15,811 nt of DNA from Gammaproteobacteria bacterium (GTDB lineage: Bacteria > Pseudomonadota > Gammaproteobacteria > S012-40). Each line of letters begins with the position of its first letter. Position 1 is the stretch's first letter. Shown one piece after another: positions 1 to 6,900 of the stretch. The DNA lies in assembly GCA_029864945.1 (NCBI GenBank), contig JAOTSL010000037.1:1-15811 (forward strand). The letters are read 5' to 3'. Position numbers and translations under genes: made by a program. The notes beneath the pieces were generated by a model. That model had not been told where the DNA came from and did no database searches. It worked only from the letters and a program-made list of their open reading frames with translations.

Positions 1-143
1 TTGAAATGGTAATGCCTGGTGATAACGTTAATATGAAAGTAAAATTGATTGCACCGATTGCGATGCAGGATGGTTTGCGATTTGCAATTCGTGAAGGCGG
101 ACGCACAGTTGGTGCGGGCGTTGTTGCGAAAATATTCGAGTAG
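1..143 (+). CDS. tuf: Elongation factor Tu, 3' end only (first tuf copy)
   Basis: EF-Tu carries aminoacyl-tRNA to the ribosomal A site as a GTP complex. Only the end of domain 3 is present: the frame with codons beginning at base 3 reads 46 residues to a TAG stop. It includes the conserved MPGDNVNMKVKL strand and the closing FAIREGGRTVGAGVV segment, ending in AKIFE, which is the normal EF-Tu terminus with no extension. The start lies outside the window. A second tuf begins at 15689, so this is one of two copies, in the position called tufB in Pseudomonas and E. coli. It is followed by tRNA-Trp and secE, as expected for Pseudomonas-like genomes. The family assignment is certain; the A/B copy label is only inferred from context. 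Confidence 0.97.
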   Translation, partial: EMVMPGDNVNMKVKLIAPIAMQDGLRFAIREGGRTVGAGVVAKIFE

Positions 144-161
144 TCGGGTATAGGTTAATAG

Positions 162-216
162 CGGGGTGCTTTGCAGCGCCCCGATGAAGTTTTGTAAGCA
201 CGTAATGTGCATTTTT
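162..216 (+). terminator. Two weak hairpins after tuf (partial terminator or processing site)
   Basis: Bases 162-169 (CGGGGTGC) pair with 176-183 (GCGCCCCG), giving eight pairs with one G-T and a six-base loop. Only a short T run follows (TTTT at 190-193). A second small hairpin pairs GCAC (198-201) with GTGC (207-210) and is followed by ATTTTT. Neither has the strong stem plus long T run of a good rho-independent terminator. They may cause partial termination of the tuf transcript, or mark a point where tRNA-Trp is cut out of a longer tuf-tRNA-secE RNA. I see no convincing promoter between here and the tRNA. Confidence 0.35.
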
Positions 217-222
217 AGCAGT

Positions 223-298
<76 letters not shown>

Positions 299-327
299 TT
301 ATTTAATACTAGGTACACGTACCCAAA

Positions 328-675
328 ATGGCAGACCGTATAAAATTAATAGTAGCTTTACTCCTGGTTGGTGGTGGAATAGGTGCGTTTTACGTATATT
401 CTGATCTCCCTACCTTGTATCGTGTGCTGGGTTTGTTGGTCATCTTCGGTGTTGCAGTTGCAGTTGGCTTAACGACCGAAGTTGGTAAGGCGTCCTGGGG
501 TTTCTTGCAAGATGCGAGAACTGAAGTGCGAAAGGTAGTATGGCCGACGCGCAAGGAAACATCTCAAACAACATTGCTGATAATGGTGAGTGTGGTTATT
601 GTTGGACTGATGTTGTGGGGCTTGGATTCATTCTTGTTATGGGTTGTTCAGCTCTTAACAGGTCAAGGGAGTTAG
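328..675 (+). CDS. secE: Preprotein translocase subunit SecE
   Basis: SecE is the small inner-membrane clamp around SecY in the SecYEG channel, which exports unfolded proteins with the SecA motor. The 115-residue product has three predicted membrane helices, at about residues 7-24, 33-48 and 82-109, as in gammaproteobacterial SecE (E. coli 127 residues); many other bacteria have one. Before the last helix lie an amphipathic stretch (about 54-70) and the conserved VRKVVWPTRKET block at 67-78, which contacts SecY. The start is the first ATG in frame. Its ribosome binding site is weak (AGG at 311-313, far upstream), which fits modest expression. The stop is six bases before nusG, and the secE-nusG pairing is conserved across bacteria. 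Confidence 0.97.
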   Translation: MADRIKLIVALLLVGGGIGAFYVYSDLPTLYRVLGLLVIFGVAVAVGLTTEVGKASWGFLQDARTEVRKVVWPTRKETSQTTLLIMVSVVIVGLMLWGLDSFLLWVVQLLTGQGS

Positions 676-681
676 ACGCTA

Positions 682-1215
682 ATGGCTTTACGCTGGTATG
701 TGGTTCATGCCTATTCTGGTTTTGAAAACCAGGTTAAAAAATCTCTGCAAGAGCATATTTTACACGCGAACTTAAGTGACAGATTCGGTGAGATTTTGGT
801 GCCGACGGAAGAAGTCGTTGAGATGCGTGAAGGGCAGAAGCGTCGTAGTGAGAGAAAGTTTTTCCCTGGTTACGTTCTGGTTCAGATGGATATGGATGAC
901 GAAACCTGGCACATGGTTAAAAGTGTTCCTAGGGTTATGGGGTTTATTGGTGGCACCAGTGATAATCCAGCTCCCATTACAGATAAAGAAGCCGATGCAA
1001 TATTGCAGCGTGTTCAGGATGGGACTGATAAGCCTAGGCCAAAAACATTATTTGAGCCTGGCGAGTTGGTTCGGATCAATGACGGTCCATTTAATGATTT
1101 TAATGGCGTGGTTGAGGAAGTGGACTACGAAAAGAGTCGCCTAAGGGTGTCGGTTCTGATATTTGGGCGTTCCACGCCGGTTGAGCTAGAGTTTGGTCAG
1201 GTGGAAAAAGCCTGA
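682..1215 (+). CDS. nusG: Transcription termination/antitermination factor NusG
   Basis: NusG binds RNA polymerase at the beta-prime clamp helices, suppresses pausing, and through its second domain contacts Rho or ribosomal protein S10. The 177-residue product has the usual NusG size. The N-terminal NGN domain begins with the conserved WYVVHAYSGFENQVK stretch (about residues 5-19) and contains the VPTEEVVEMREG and FFPGYVLVQM blocks. A C-terminal KOW domain starts at about residue 127 (GELVRINDGPFNDFNGVVEE). The ribosome binding site AAGGGAG (665-671) lies inside the end of secE, so the two are translationally close and surely one operon. A terminator follows about 70 bases after the stop. Confidence 0.98.
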   Translation: MALRWYVVHAYSGFENQVKKSLQEHILHANLSDRFGEILVPTEEVVEMREGQKRRSERKFFPGYVLVQMDMDDETWHMVKSVPRVMGFIGGTSDNPAPITDKEADAILQRVQDGTDKPRPKTLFEPGELVRINDGPFNDFNGVVEEVDYEKSRLRVSVLIFGRSTPVELEFGQVEKA

Positions 1216-1284
1216 TCCCAAATGGTCTCGGTTCTGGCTTTAGTGTGTTTAAAGCGTCCGATTGAATAATTAAGAATTTTTATA

Positions 1285-1317
1285 ACCCTCTATCCTTTTT
1301 TGGTTAGGGGGTCTTTT
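1285..1317 (+). terminator. Rho-independent terminator after nusG
   Basis: Bases 1285-1295 pair with 1302-1312 (ACCCTCTA against TAGGGGGT, then CC against GG). There is one T-T mismatch and one G-T pair around a T6 loop, and a CTTTTGTT tail follows. This separates the tuf/secE/nusG transcription unit from the ribosomal protein genes. Some read-through is likely because the tail is short. Confidence 0.75.
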
Positions 1318-1320
1318 GTT

Positions 1321-1394
1321 GTAACCCAAGCAGGGGAGTCGAAAGACGTTAGCGAATGACTGTTGGTTCGCGAGACCCGAATAAGGAGTTTAAG
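1321..1394 (+). promoter_or_regulatory. rplK leader, candidate L1 protein operator
   Basis: In bacteria that resemble E. coli, L1 represses its own L11-L1 mRNA by binding a leader that mimics its 23S rRNA site. This stretch before rplK folds. GGGG (1333-1336) can pair with CCC (1376-1378). Inside are GTC-GAAA-GAC (1338-1347), a tight tetraloop hairpin, and GCGAA (1352-1356) with TTCGC (1367-1371). The outer pairing ends just before the AAGGAG ribosome binding site (1383-1388), where a bound protein could block initiation. The pairing is seen directly; the L1 role is inferred from position and family knowledge. No clear promoter with both -35 and -10 boxes is visible between nusG and rplK. An AT-rich block with TATAAC lies at 1281-1286, but it has no good -35 at a normal distance. 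Confidence 0.45.
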
Positions 1395-1826
1395 ATGGCT
1401 AAGAAAATAAATGCTTATATAAAGCTACAAGTGAAAGCGGGTCAAGCAAACCCAAGCCCACCAGTTGGTCCAGCGTTAGGGCAGCATGGTGTGAATATTA
1501 TGGAGTTTTGCAAAGCGTTTAATGCGCAGACTCAAAAGCTGGAAGCTGGCCTTCCTATTCCTGTTGTAATATCGGTATACAGTGATCGTAGTTTTACGTT
1601 TATCACTAAAACACCACCTGCATCGGTTCTGCTTCTAAAGCAACTGGGCTTAAAGAGCGGAAGCAAGACGCCGGGTCGTGAAGTGGCAGGAACAGTTAAG
1701 CGAGAGCATTTAGAGGCTGTTGCAGAAATTAAAATGCCTGATTTAACTGCCGCCGATAAAGAAGCGGCCGTTCGTACAATTGCTGGCAGTGCACGCAGCA
1801 TGGGCTTGGATGTGGAGGGATTGTAA
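1395..1826 (+). CDS. rplK: 50S ribosomal protein L11
   Basis: L11 sits at the base of the ribosomal stalk and binds the GTPase-associated region of 23S rRNA. It is needed for RelA activation and factor turnover, and is part of the thiostrepton site. The product has 143 residues, the usual length (E. coli 142). The N-terminal domain carries QANPSPPVGPALGQHGVNIM (about residues 17-36), with the paired prolines P22-P23 that bound thiostrepton contacts. The C-terminal rRNA-binding domain follows from about residue 75. The start at 1395 is chosen because AAGGAG lies six bases upstream and MAKKINAYIK aligns with L11 proteins. An in-frame ATG at 1356 would add 13 unrelated residues inside the folded leader and has no ribosome binding site. 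rplA begins one base after the stop. Confidence 0.98.
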   Translation: MAKKINAYIKLQVKAGQANPSPPVGPALGQHGVNIMEFCKAFNAQTQKLEAGLPIPVVISVYSDRSFTFITKTPPASVLLLKQLGLKSGSKTPGREVAGTVKREHLEAVAEIKMPDLTAADKEAAVRTIAGSARSMGLDVEGL

Positions 1827-1827
1827 G

Positions 1828-2520
1828 ATGGCTAAAATATCTAAGCGTCAAAAACAAATGAATGAAAAACTGAGCTCGGTCGATGTGATGGCTGCTGAAA
1901 TTGCGTTTTCTTTACTTAAAGAAATGCCTGCAGCTAAATTTAATGAATCCGTCGATGTGAGTGTTAACCTTGGTGTTGATCCGCGTAAATCTGATCAGGT
2001 TGTTCGAGGTTCTTCTGTGTTGCCAAATGGAACAGGTAAAAATGTTCGTGTTGCAGTATTTACGCAGGGCGCAAACGTTGAAGCTGCGAAAGCTGCTGGT
2101 GCAGATATTGTTGGAATGGAAGATCTCGCGGCCGAAGTTAAGGGTGGGATGATGGATTTTGACGTCGTAATCGCATCTCCTGATGCAATGCGCGTTGTTG
2201 GTCAGCTCGGTCAGGTTCTTGGTCCACGTGGTTTGATGCCTAATCCAAAAGTAGGCACCGTTGCAGCTGACGTTGCGACTGCTGTAAAGAATGCGAAAGG
2301 TGGTCAGGTTCGTTATCGTACAGATAAGGCTGGAATTATACACTGCACACTGGGTAAGGCATCTTTTGAGCCAGCTGCATTAAAGCAAAACCTGGAAGCA
2401 TTATTGGTAGATTTGAAAAAATTGAAACCAAGCTCGGCTAAAGGTGTTTATCTTAAAAAGATTTCAGTTTCGACAACAATGGGTCCAAGTGTGCCTGTTG
2501 AAGTGTCTTCTGTATCTTAA
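1828..2520 (+). CDS. rplA: 50S ribosomal protein L1
   Basis: L1 forms the mobile arm that escorts deacylated tRNA out of the E site, and it is the usual translational repressor of the L11-L1 mRNA. The 230-residue product matches the family (E. coli 234). It contains the L1 signature GPRGLMPNPKVGTV at about residues 132-145, and the alternating two-domain layout with a closing SSAKGVYLKKISVSTTMGP segment. The start is the ATG one base after the rplK stop, served by GGAGG at 1814-1818 inside rplK. This spacing implies translational coupling, so repression at the rplK leader would also silence L1. An in-frame upstream start at 1780 would overlap rplK and is rejected. Confidence 0.98.
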   Translation: MAKISKRQKQMNEKLSSVDVMAAEIAFSLLKEMPAAKFNESVDVSVNLGVDPRKSDQVVRGSSVLPNGTGKNVRVAVFTQGANVEAAKAAGADIVGMEDLAAEVKGGMMDFDVVIASPDAMRVVGQLGQVLGPRGLMPNPKVGTVAADVATAVKNAKGGQVRYRTDKAGIIHCTLGKASFEPAALKQNLEALLVDLKKLKPSSAKGVYLKKISVSTTMGPSVPVEVSSVS

Positions 2521-2549
2521 GCTTAAAAAGATTAATTGAAAATACTTTG

Positions 2550-2590
2550 GACTACTGTCTTGTTTCTTTTTTCAAGATCGGGCTGTAGTC
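2550..2590 (+). other. Hairpin at the start of the rplA-rplJ gap
   Basis: GACTAC (2550-2555) pairs with GTAGTC (2585-2590), and TCTTG (2558-2562) pairs with CAAGA (2573-2577), around a ten-base T-rich loop. There is no T run after the stem, so it does not look like a terminator. It may be an end-protecting or processing hairpin of the rplK-rplA message, or the first arm of the L10 leader. I see no convincing promoter in this part: TTGAAA at 2536-2541 has no -10 partner at a normal distance. Confidence 0.45.
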
Positions 2591-2596
2591 GTCAAA

Positions 2597-2777
2597 GACC
2601 GTAGGCACGGCTGGTGTTGGCATTCTTTATTGTATGGTAAGGCTAGCTGTTTAATCGATAGTTTCTTATCGGCCTACGCAGGCGGTGATTTCCCAAGTCA
2701 GAATTCTGTATCGGGTAGCCGTATGGGCGTGCGGCCAGGAAAGGTCGCATGATTTTGTTCAATAGATACCCTGGAGG
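2597..2777 (+). promoter_or_regulatory. Candidate L10 leader (autogenous operator for rplJ-rplL)
   Basis: The L10(L12)4 complex is known to bind a structured leader upstream of rplJ and stop its translation. Here ACCG (2598-2601) can pair with CGGT (2683-2686), and TAGGC (2602-2606) with GCCTA (2672-2676). This leaves an asymmetric internal loop on the 3' side only, as expected for the kink-turn reported in this leader. Alternatively CGTAGGC pairs with GCCTACG without a break (2600-2606, 2672-2678). Inside is hairpin CGATA-GTTTCT-TATCG (2656-2671). Downstream, GCCGTA (2718-2723) pairs with TGCGGC (2730-2735). GGGTA (2713-2717) pairs with TACCC (2767-2771), ending one base before the GGAGG ribosome binding site. 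Pairings are seen; the protein partner is inferred from position and layout. Confidence 0.65.
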
Positions 2778-2786
2778 TTTTTGCTC

Positions 2787-3314
2787 GTGAGTTTAACTCT
2801 AGATCAGAAAAAAGTAATTGTTACTGAAGTCGCGGAAGTGGCGTCAGTGGCTTATTCTGCGGTTGCGGCAGAGTATCGCGGGATGACAGTTGGAGATATG
2901 ACAGATTTGCGCAACGAAGCGCGAAGTGGTGGAGTCTATCTTCGAGTTGTTAAAAATACGCTGGCACGTCGCGCTATTAAGGGTACTGAGTTTGAATGCA
3001 TGAACGATGGTCTAGTTGGCCCTCTCATTATTGCATTTTCTCAGGAAGATCCAGGCGGGGCTGCGCGTGTAATCGAAAAGTTTTCCAAAACTAATAAAAA
3101 GCTGGTTGTGAAGCTAGTTTCTTTAGGTGGAAAACTACTAGATCCTGCTGATATTAAAGCGGTTGCCAGCTTGCCTACTAAGGATCAAGCAATTGCTCAA
3201 TTAATGTCTGTAATGAAGGCGCCTGTTGTGAAACTTGTTCAAACTATGAATGAAGTTCCAACTAAATTGGTGCGTGTCATTGCTGCAGTCAAGGATCAGA
3301 AAGAAGCTGGATAG
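2787..3314 (+). CDS. rplJ: 50S ribosomal protein L10
   Basis: L10 anchors the L7/L12 dimers to the ribosome and, with them, represses its own mRNA. The product has 175 residues, somewhat longer than E. coli L10 (165), with the extra length near the C-terminal helix that carries L12. The N-terminal rRNA-binding domain contains EYRGMTVGDMTDLR (about 29-42) and RVVKNTLARRA (53-63). The start is GTG at 2787: GGAGG (2773-2777) is nine bases away, and MSLTLDQKK aligns with the family N-terminus. A TTG at 2781 is in frame but only three bases from the ribosome binding site, so it is rejected. rplL follows after 65 bases, which are T-rich and show no structure. Confidence 0.97.
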   Translation: MSLTLDQKKVIVTEVAEVASVAYSAVAAEYRGMTVGDMTDLRNEARSGGVYLRVVKNTLARRAIKGTEFECMNDGLVGPLIIAFSQEDPGGAARVIEKFSKTNKKLVVKLVSLGGKLLDPADIKAVASLPTKDQAIAQLMSVMKAPVVKLVQTMNEVPTKLVRVIAAVKDQKEAG

Positions 3315-3379
3315 TCTGCGCTTTTTGATTCCTCTGGTTAAATAATTTTTTTGAATTAGTATTTTTTAGGAGATAAAAC

Positions 3380-3754
3380 ATGGCTACATCTAGAGATGAT
3401 ATCCTGGAAGCCGTTGCCAATATGTCGGTAATGGATGTTGTAGAATTGATTTCTGCAATGGAAGAAAAATTTGGTGTTACTGCTGCTGCTGCTGTTGCTG
3501 TTGCTGCTGCACCTGCTGGTGATGCTGCTGCTGCTGAAGAGCAGACAGAATTTAGTGTTGTAATGACAAGCTTTGGCGCGAACAAAGTTTCTGTGATTAA
3601 GGCTGTTCGAGGCGCTACTGGTCTTGGTCTTAAAGAAGCAAAAACTTTGGTTGAAAGTGCACCTGCTCCAGTTAAGGAAGCTGTTTCTAAAGCTGAAGCT
3701 GATGAGCTTAAGAAAGCACTTGAAGAAGCTGGAGCTTCAGTCGAAATCAAATAA
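3380..3754 (+). CDS. rplL: 50S ribosomal protein L7/L12
   Basis: L7/L12 is the multi-copy stalk protein that recruits and activates translational GTPases. The 124-residue product shows the standard layout. An N-terminal dimer domain (about 1-33) binds L10. A flexible hinge (about 34-54) is almost all Ala and Val. The globular C-terminal domain (about 56-124) has the conserved factor-binding KVSVIKAVRGATGLGLKEAK at 69-88. The strong ribosome binding site TAGGAG (3367-3372) with seven bases of spacing fits the need for four or more copies per ribosome. The hinge DNA is a run of GCT and GTT codons, a low-complexity stretch near 3478-3536. Serine at residue 4 lies in the N-terminal region that is acetylated in the E. 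coli protein; modification here is unknown. Confidence 0.99.
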   Translation: MATSRDDILEAVANMSVMDVVELISAMEEKFGVTAAAAVAVAAAPAGDAAAAEEQTEFSVVMTSFGANKVSVIKAVRGATGLGLKEAKTLVESAPAPVKEAVSKAEADELKKALEEAGASVEIK

Positions 3755-3784
3755 TTTTATAATTACTTTGTTAATTATAAAATT
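3753..3784 (+). other. All-A/T perfect hairpin directly after rplL
   Basis: Bases 3753-3765 pair perfectly with 3772-3784: thirteen A-T pairs around loop CTTTGT, overlapping the last two bases of the rplL stop codon. It has no G-C pair and no T tail, so it would be a weak terminator. It more likely protects the rplL 3' end after processing, or tunes read-through into rpoB. Confidence 0.6.
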
Positions 3785-3804
3785 TCGGCTATGCTCAAGG
3801 ATTT

Positions 3805-3828
3805 GGCTGGCGACAGATGTCGTCGGCC
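3805..3828 (+). terminator. Candidate rplL-rpoB attenuator hairpin
   Basis: Bases 3805-3814 (GGCTGGCGAC) pair with 3819-3828 (GTCGTCGGCC): ten pairs, two of them G-T, around an AGAT tetraloop, 50 bases after the rplL stop. A loose T-rich stretch (TATTCTTGCTTG) follows. In E. coli a partial terminator at a similar place makes ribosomal stalk mRNA more abundant than RNA polymerase mRNA. The hairpin is seen directly; the attenuator role is inferred. Confidence 0.5.
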
Positions 3829-3885
3829 TATTCTTGCTTGCAGAAGATTACTGGCAGGTTTTAACCCGGCATTGGTTCGGTAGAG

Positions 3886-3922
3886 AATGCGGTCAAGTTC
3901 TATAACTTGACATTCACGCATT
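3886..3922 (+). other. Long bulged hairpin before rpoB (candidate RNase III site)
   Basis: GTCAAGTT (3892-3899) pairs perfectly with AACTTGAC (3904-3911) around loop CTAT. The outer arm AATGCG (3886-3891) pairs with CGCATT (3917-3922), leaving a five-base bulge ATTCA on one side. This gives fourteen base pairs in all. In E. coli the rplL-rpoB spacer is cut by RNase III, and a stem of this kind in the same gap is a good candidate for the same role. It also contains a perfect TTGACA (3907-3912), but no good -10 box follows. Confidence 0.55.
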
Positions 3923-3956
3923 TATCTTTATTTATACACGGCGACGAGGCACACTG

Positions 3957-6900
3957 ATGGCGTACTCATTTACCGAGAAAAAAAGAATCCGTAAGGATTT
4001 TGGTAAACACCCTGATGTACTGGATATTCCATATCTACTTTCCATACAAATAGATTCATATAAAGATTTCTTGCAGCTCGACAAAGAAGAAGGTGGCTTG
4101 TCGGAGCGAGGTTTACACGGCGCATTCAAGTCGGTATTCCCTATTGTTAGTTATACCGGCAATGCGGCATTGGAGTATGTTAGTTATCGGCTGGGAACGC
4201 CGGTTTTTGATGTAAAAGAATGCCAGTTGCGCGGATTGACATATGCGGTACCGCTGCGTGTTAAATTGCGCTTGGTGATTTACGATAAAGATGTCTCTGG
4301 TGACAATAAGCCCGTAAAAGATATTAAAGAACAAGAAGTTTACATGGGCGAGATCCCGCTGATGACCAAAAATGGCACGTTTGTCATTAATGGTACAGAG
4401 CGTGTTATCGTTTCTCAGCTTCATCGTTCACCTGGCGTGTTCTTTGATCATGACCGTGGTAAAACACACTCGTCAGGAAAGCTGCTCTATTCCGCGCGTA
4501 TTATTCCTTATCGTGGCTCATGGCTTGATTTTGAATTTGATGCTAAAGATGCGGTATTTGTACGTATAGATCGTCGTCGTAAATTAGCAGCTACAATCCT
4601 CTTGAGAGCGCTTGGTTATACTACTGAGCAAATACTCGAAATGTTCTTTGATACGGACACCTTTCGATACGCGGACGAAAAGTGGTTTGTTGCATTGGAT
4701 CCTTCCAGATTGCGTGGACAGACGTTAACTTTCGATTTGCAAGATAGGAAGGGAGCCATTCTTGTTGAGGGTGGGCGTAGAATTACAGCGCGTCATATTC
4801 GCGAGATGGAAAAGAGTAATCTTGACGAGCTTGAAGTTCCTGCTGAATATTTAATAGGTCGTGCGTTTTATAAAGATTATATCGATACATCCACCGGCGA
4901 AGTGTTGTTTAAAGCGAACGATGAAATAACAGAAGAAGTTCTTGAAAAACTGGCTGAATCTGATCTTAAAACTTTCGAGACGCTTTATTCTAATGACTTA
5001 GATCACGGCCCATACATTTCCGACACACTTAGAATCGACCCGTCTACTACGCTTGAAGAAGCGCAGGTGGAAATATACCGCATGATGCGACCAGGTGAGC
5101 CGCCTACGAAAGAAGCTGCTCAAACGTTGCTGTCAAATCTGTTCTTTACAGATGTTCGCTATGATCTTTCTTCTGTTGGTCGAATGAAGTTTAATCGTCG
5201 TATTGGTCGAGATGAGATCGAAGGCGAAGGCGTATTGTCAAAAGAAGATATCGTCGCTGTTTTGAAAACGTTGTTAGATATACGCGACGGCAAGGGAATG
5301 GTTGATGATATTGATCATCTTGGAAATCGCCGAATTCGAAGCGTTGGTGAAATGGCGGAAAACCAGTTCCGTGTTGGCTTGGTTCGTGTAGAGCGTGCAG
5401 TAAAAGAGCGCTTGAGCGTAGCTGAATCGGAAGGGTTGATGCCGCAGGAGTTGATTAATGCTAAGCCTGTATCTGCAGCTGTAAAAGAGTTTTTTGGTTC
5501 CAGTCAATTATCCCAGTTCATGGATCAAAATAATCCGCTATCTGAAATTACGCACAAGCGTCGTATTTCTGCATTAGGTCCCGGTGGTTTGACTCGTGAG
5601 CGTGCTGGCTTTGAGGTTCGTGACGTTCATCCCACTCATTACGGTCGTGTTTGTCCTATCGAAACGCCTGAGGGACCAAACATTGGTTTGATTAACTCAC
5701 TGTCTGTCTTCGCTAGAACGAATTCGTATGGCTTCCTTGAGACGCCTTATCGAAAAGTGACTAATGGCCTGCTAACTGACGACATTACGTTTCTATCAGC
5801 CATTGAAGAGGCTGGAGAAGTTATTGCTCAGGCAAATGTTGAGTATGATGCGTCTGGTCGATTGACCGGCGATCTAGTTTCCTGTCGTTGTGATGGTGAC
5901 TTTATTCTTGCCTCTAGCGAGCGCGTTACATATATGGATGTTTCGCCTAAGCAGGTCTTATCTGTTGCGGCTTCACTTATCCCGTTCCTTGAGCATGATG
6001 ATGCGAATCGCGCATTAATGGGCTCCAATATGCAACGCCAGGCTGTACCAACACTTAAGGCGGATACGCCAATGGTTGGTACTGGAATGGAAAAAACGGT
6101 TGCGATTGACTCCGGTGTTACGGCTATAGCTGAACGAGGCGGTGTAATCGAGACTGTTGATGCGGCGCGTATAGTTGTGCGTGTAAGTGATGATGAGGCT
6201 AGTGCAGGTGAAGCAGGTGTAGATATTTACAACCTGATGAAATATTCTCGCTCTAACCAAAATACCTGTATCAATCAGCGTCCGCTTGTTAAGCCAGGTG
6301 ACTCGATAGTTAAAGGTGACGTGCTTGCTGATGGTCCATCAACTAGTTTGGGTGAGTTAGCGCTTGGTCAAAACATGCTGGTGGCATTTATGCCTTGGAA
6401 TGGATACAACTTCGAAGACTCTATACTCATATCAGAGCGTTTGGTTGAGGAGGATCGCTATACCACTATTCATATTCAGGAATTGACCTCTGTAGCTCGA
6501 GATACCAAGCTAGGTTCTGAAGAGATTACAGCTGATATTCCAAATGTTGGCGAATCAGCTTTATCAAAACTTGATGAGTCAGGTATTGTTTATATTGGTG
6601 CTGAAGTTAAGGCTGGTGATATTCTTGTCGGTAAAGTTACGCCTAAAGGTGAAACCCAATTAACGCCAGAAGAAAAACTCCTCAGAGCTATTTTTGGTGA
6701 GAAAGCGCTGGATGTTAAAGATACATCCTTGCGCGTACCGTCTAGTGTTACTGGAACTGTTATCGGCGTACAGGTCTTTACTCGAGATGGTATCGAAAAA
6801 GATGCTCGTGCCAAAGAAATTGAAAAAGCAGAGCTCGAAAGATACAGGCAGGATCTTAATGATCAGTTTCGTATTCTTGAAGGTGATACTTATGTTCGTG

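Noticed and set aside
1356..1394. An upstream ATG that would extend L11 by 13 residues
   Set aside because: It has no ribosome binding site, lies within the folded leader, and adds residues absent from L11 proteins; the ATG at 1395 has AAGGAG at ideal spacing.
2781..2786. An in-frame TTG as the start of rplJ
   Set aside because: It is only three bases from GGAGG, too close to initiate; the GTG at 2787 has nine bases of spacing and matches the family N-terminus.
3478..3536. A short repeat of GCT and GTT units that looks like a microsatellite
   Set aside because: It encodes the normal alanine-rich hinge of L7/L12, which is low in complexity in all bacteria.
3289..3750. A 153-codon open frame on the minus strand opposite rplL
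   Set aside because: It is the complement of the Ala/Val-rich, biased codons of rplL. It has no ribosome binding site and resembles no protein family; its Ala/Ser-rich content is the reverse of GCT runs.
3907..3937. A perfect -35 box TTGACA before rpoB, suggesting an internal promoter
   Set aside because: No good -10 box lies 16-18 bases downstream (TATTTA matches three of six). The TTGACA is mostly explained as one arm of the perfect inverted repeat at 3892-3911.
3975..3987. A run of seven As in codons 7-10 of rpoB as a possible frameshift site
   Set aside because: It encodes the conserved EKKR of beta. No stimulatory stem or alternative product is evident, and A runs here are common in AT-moderate genomes.
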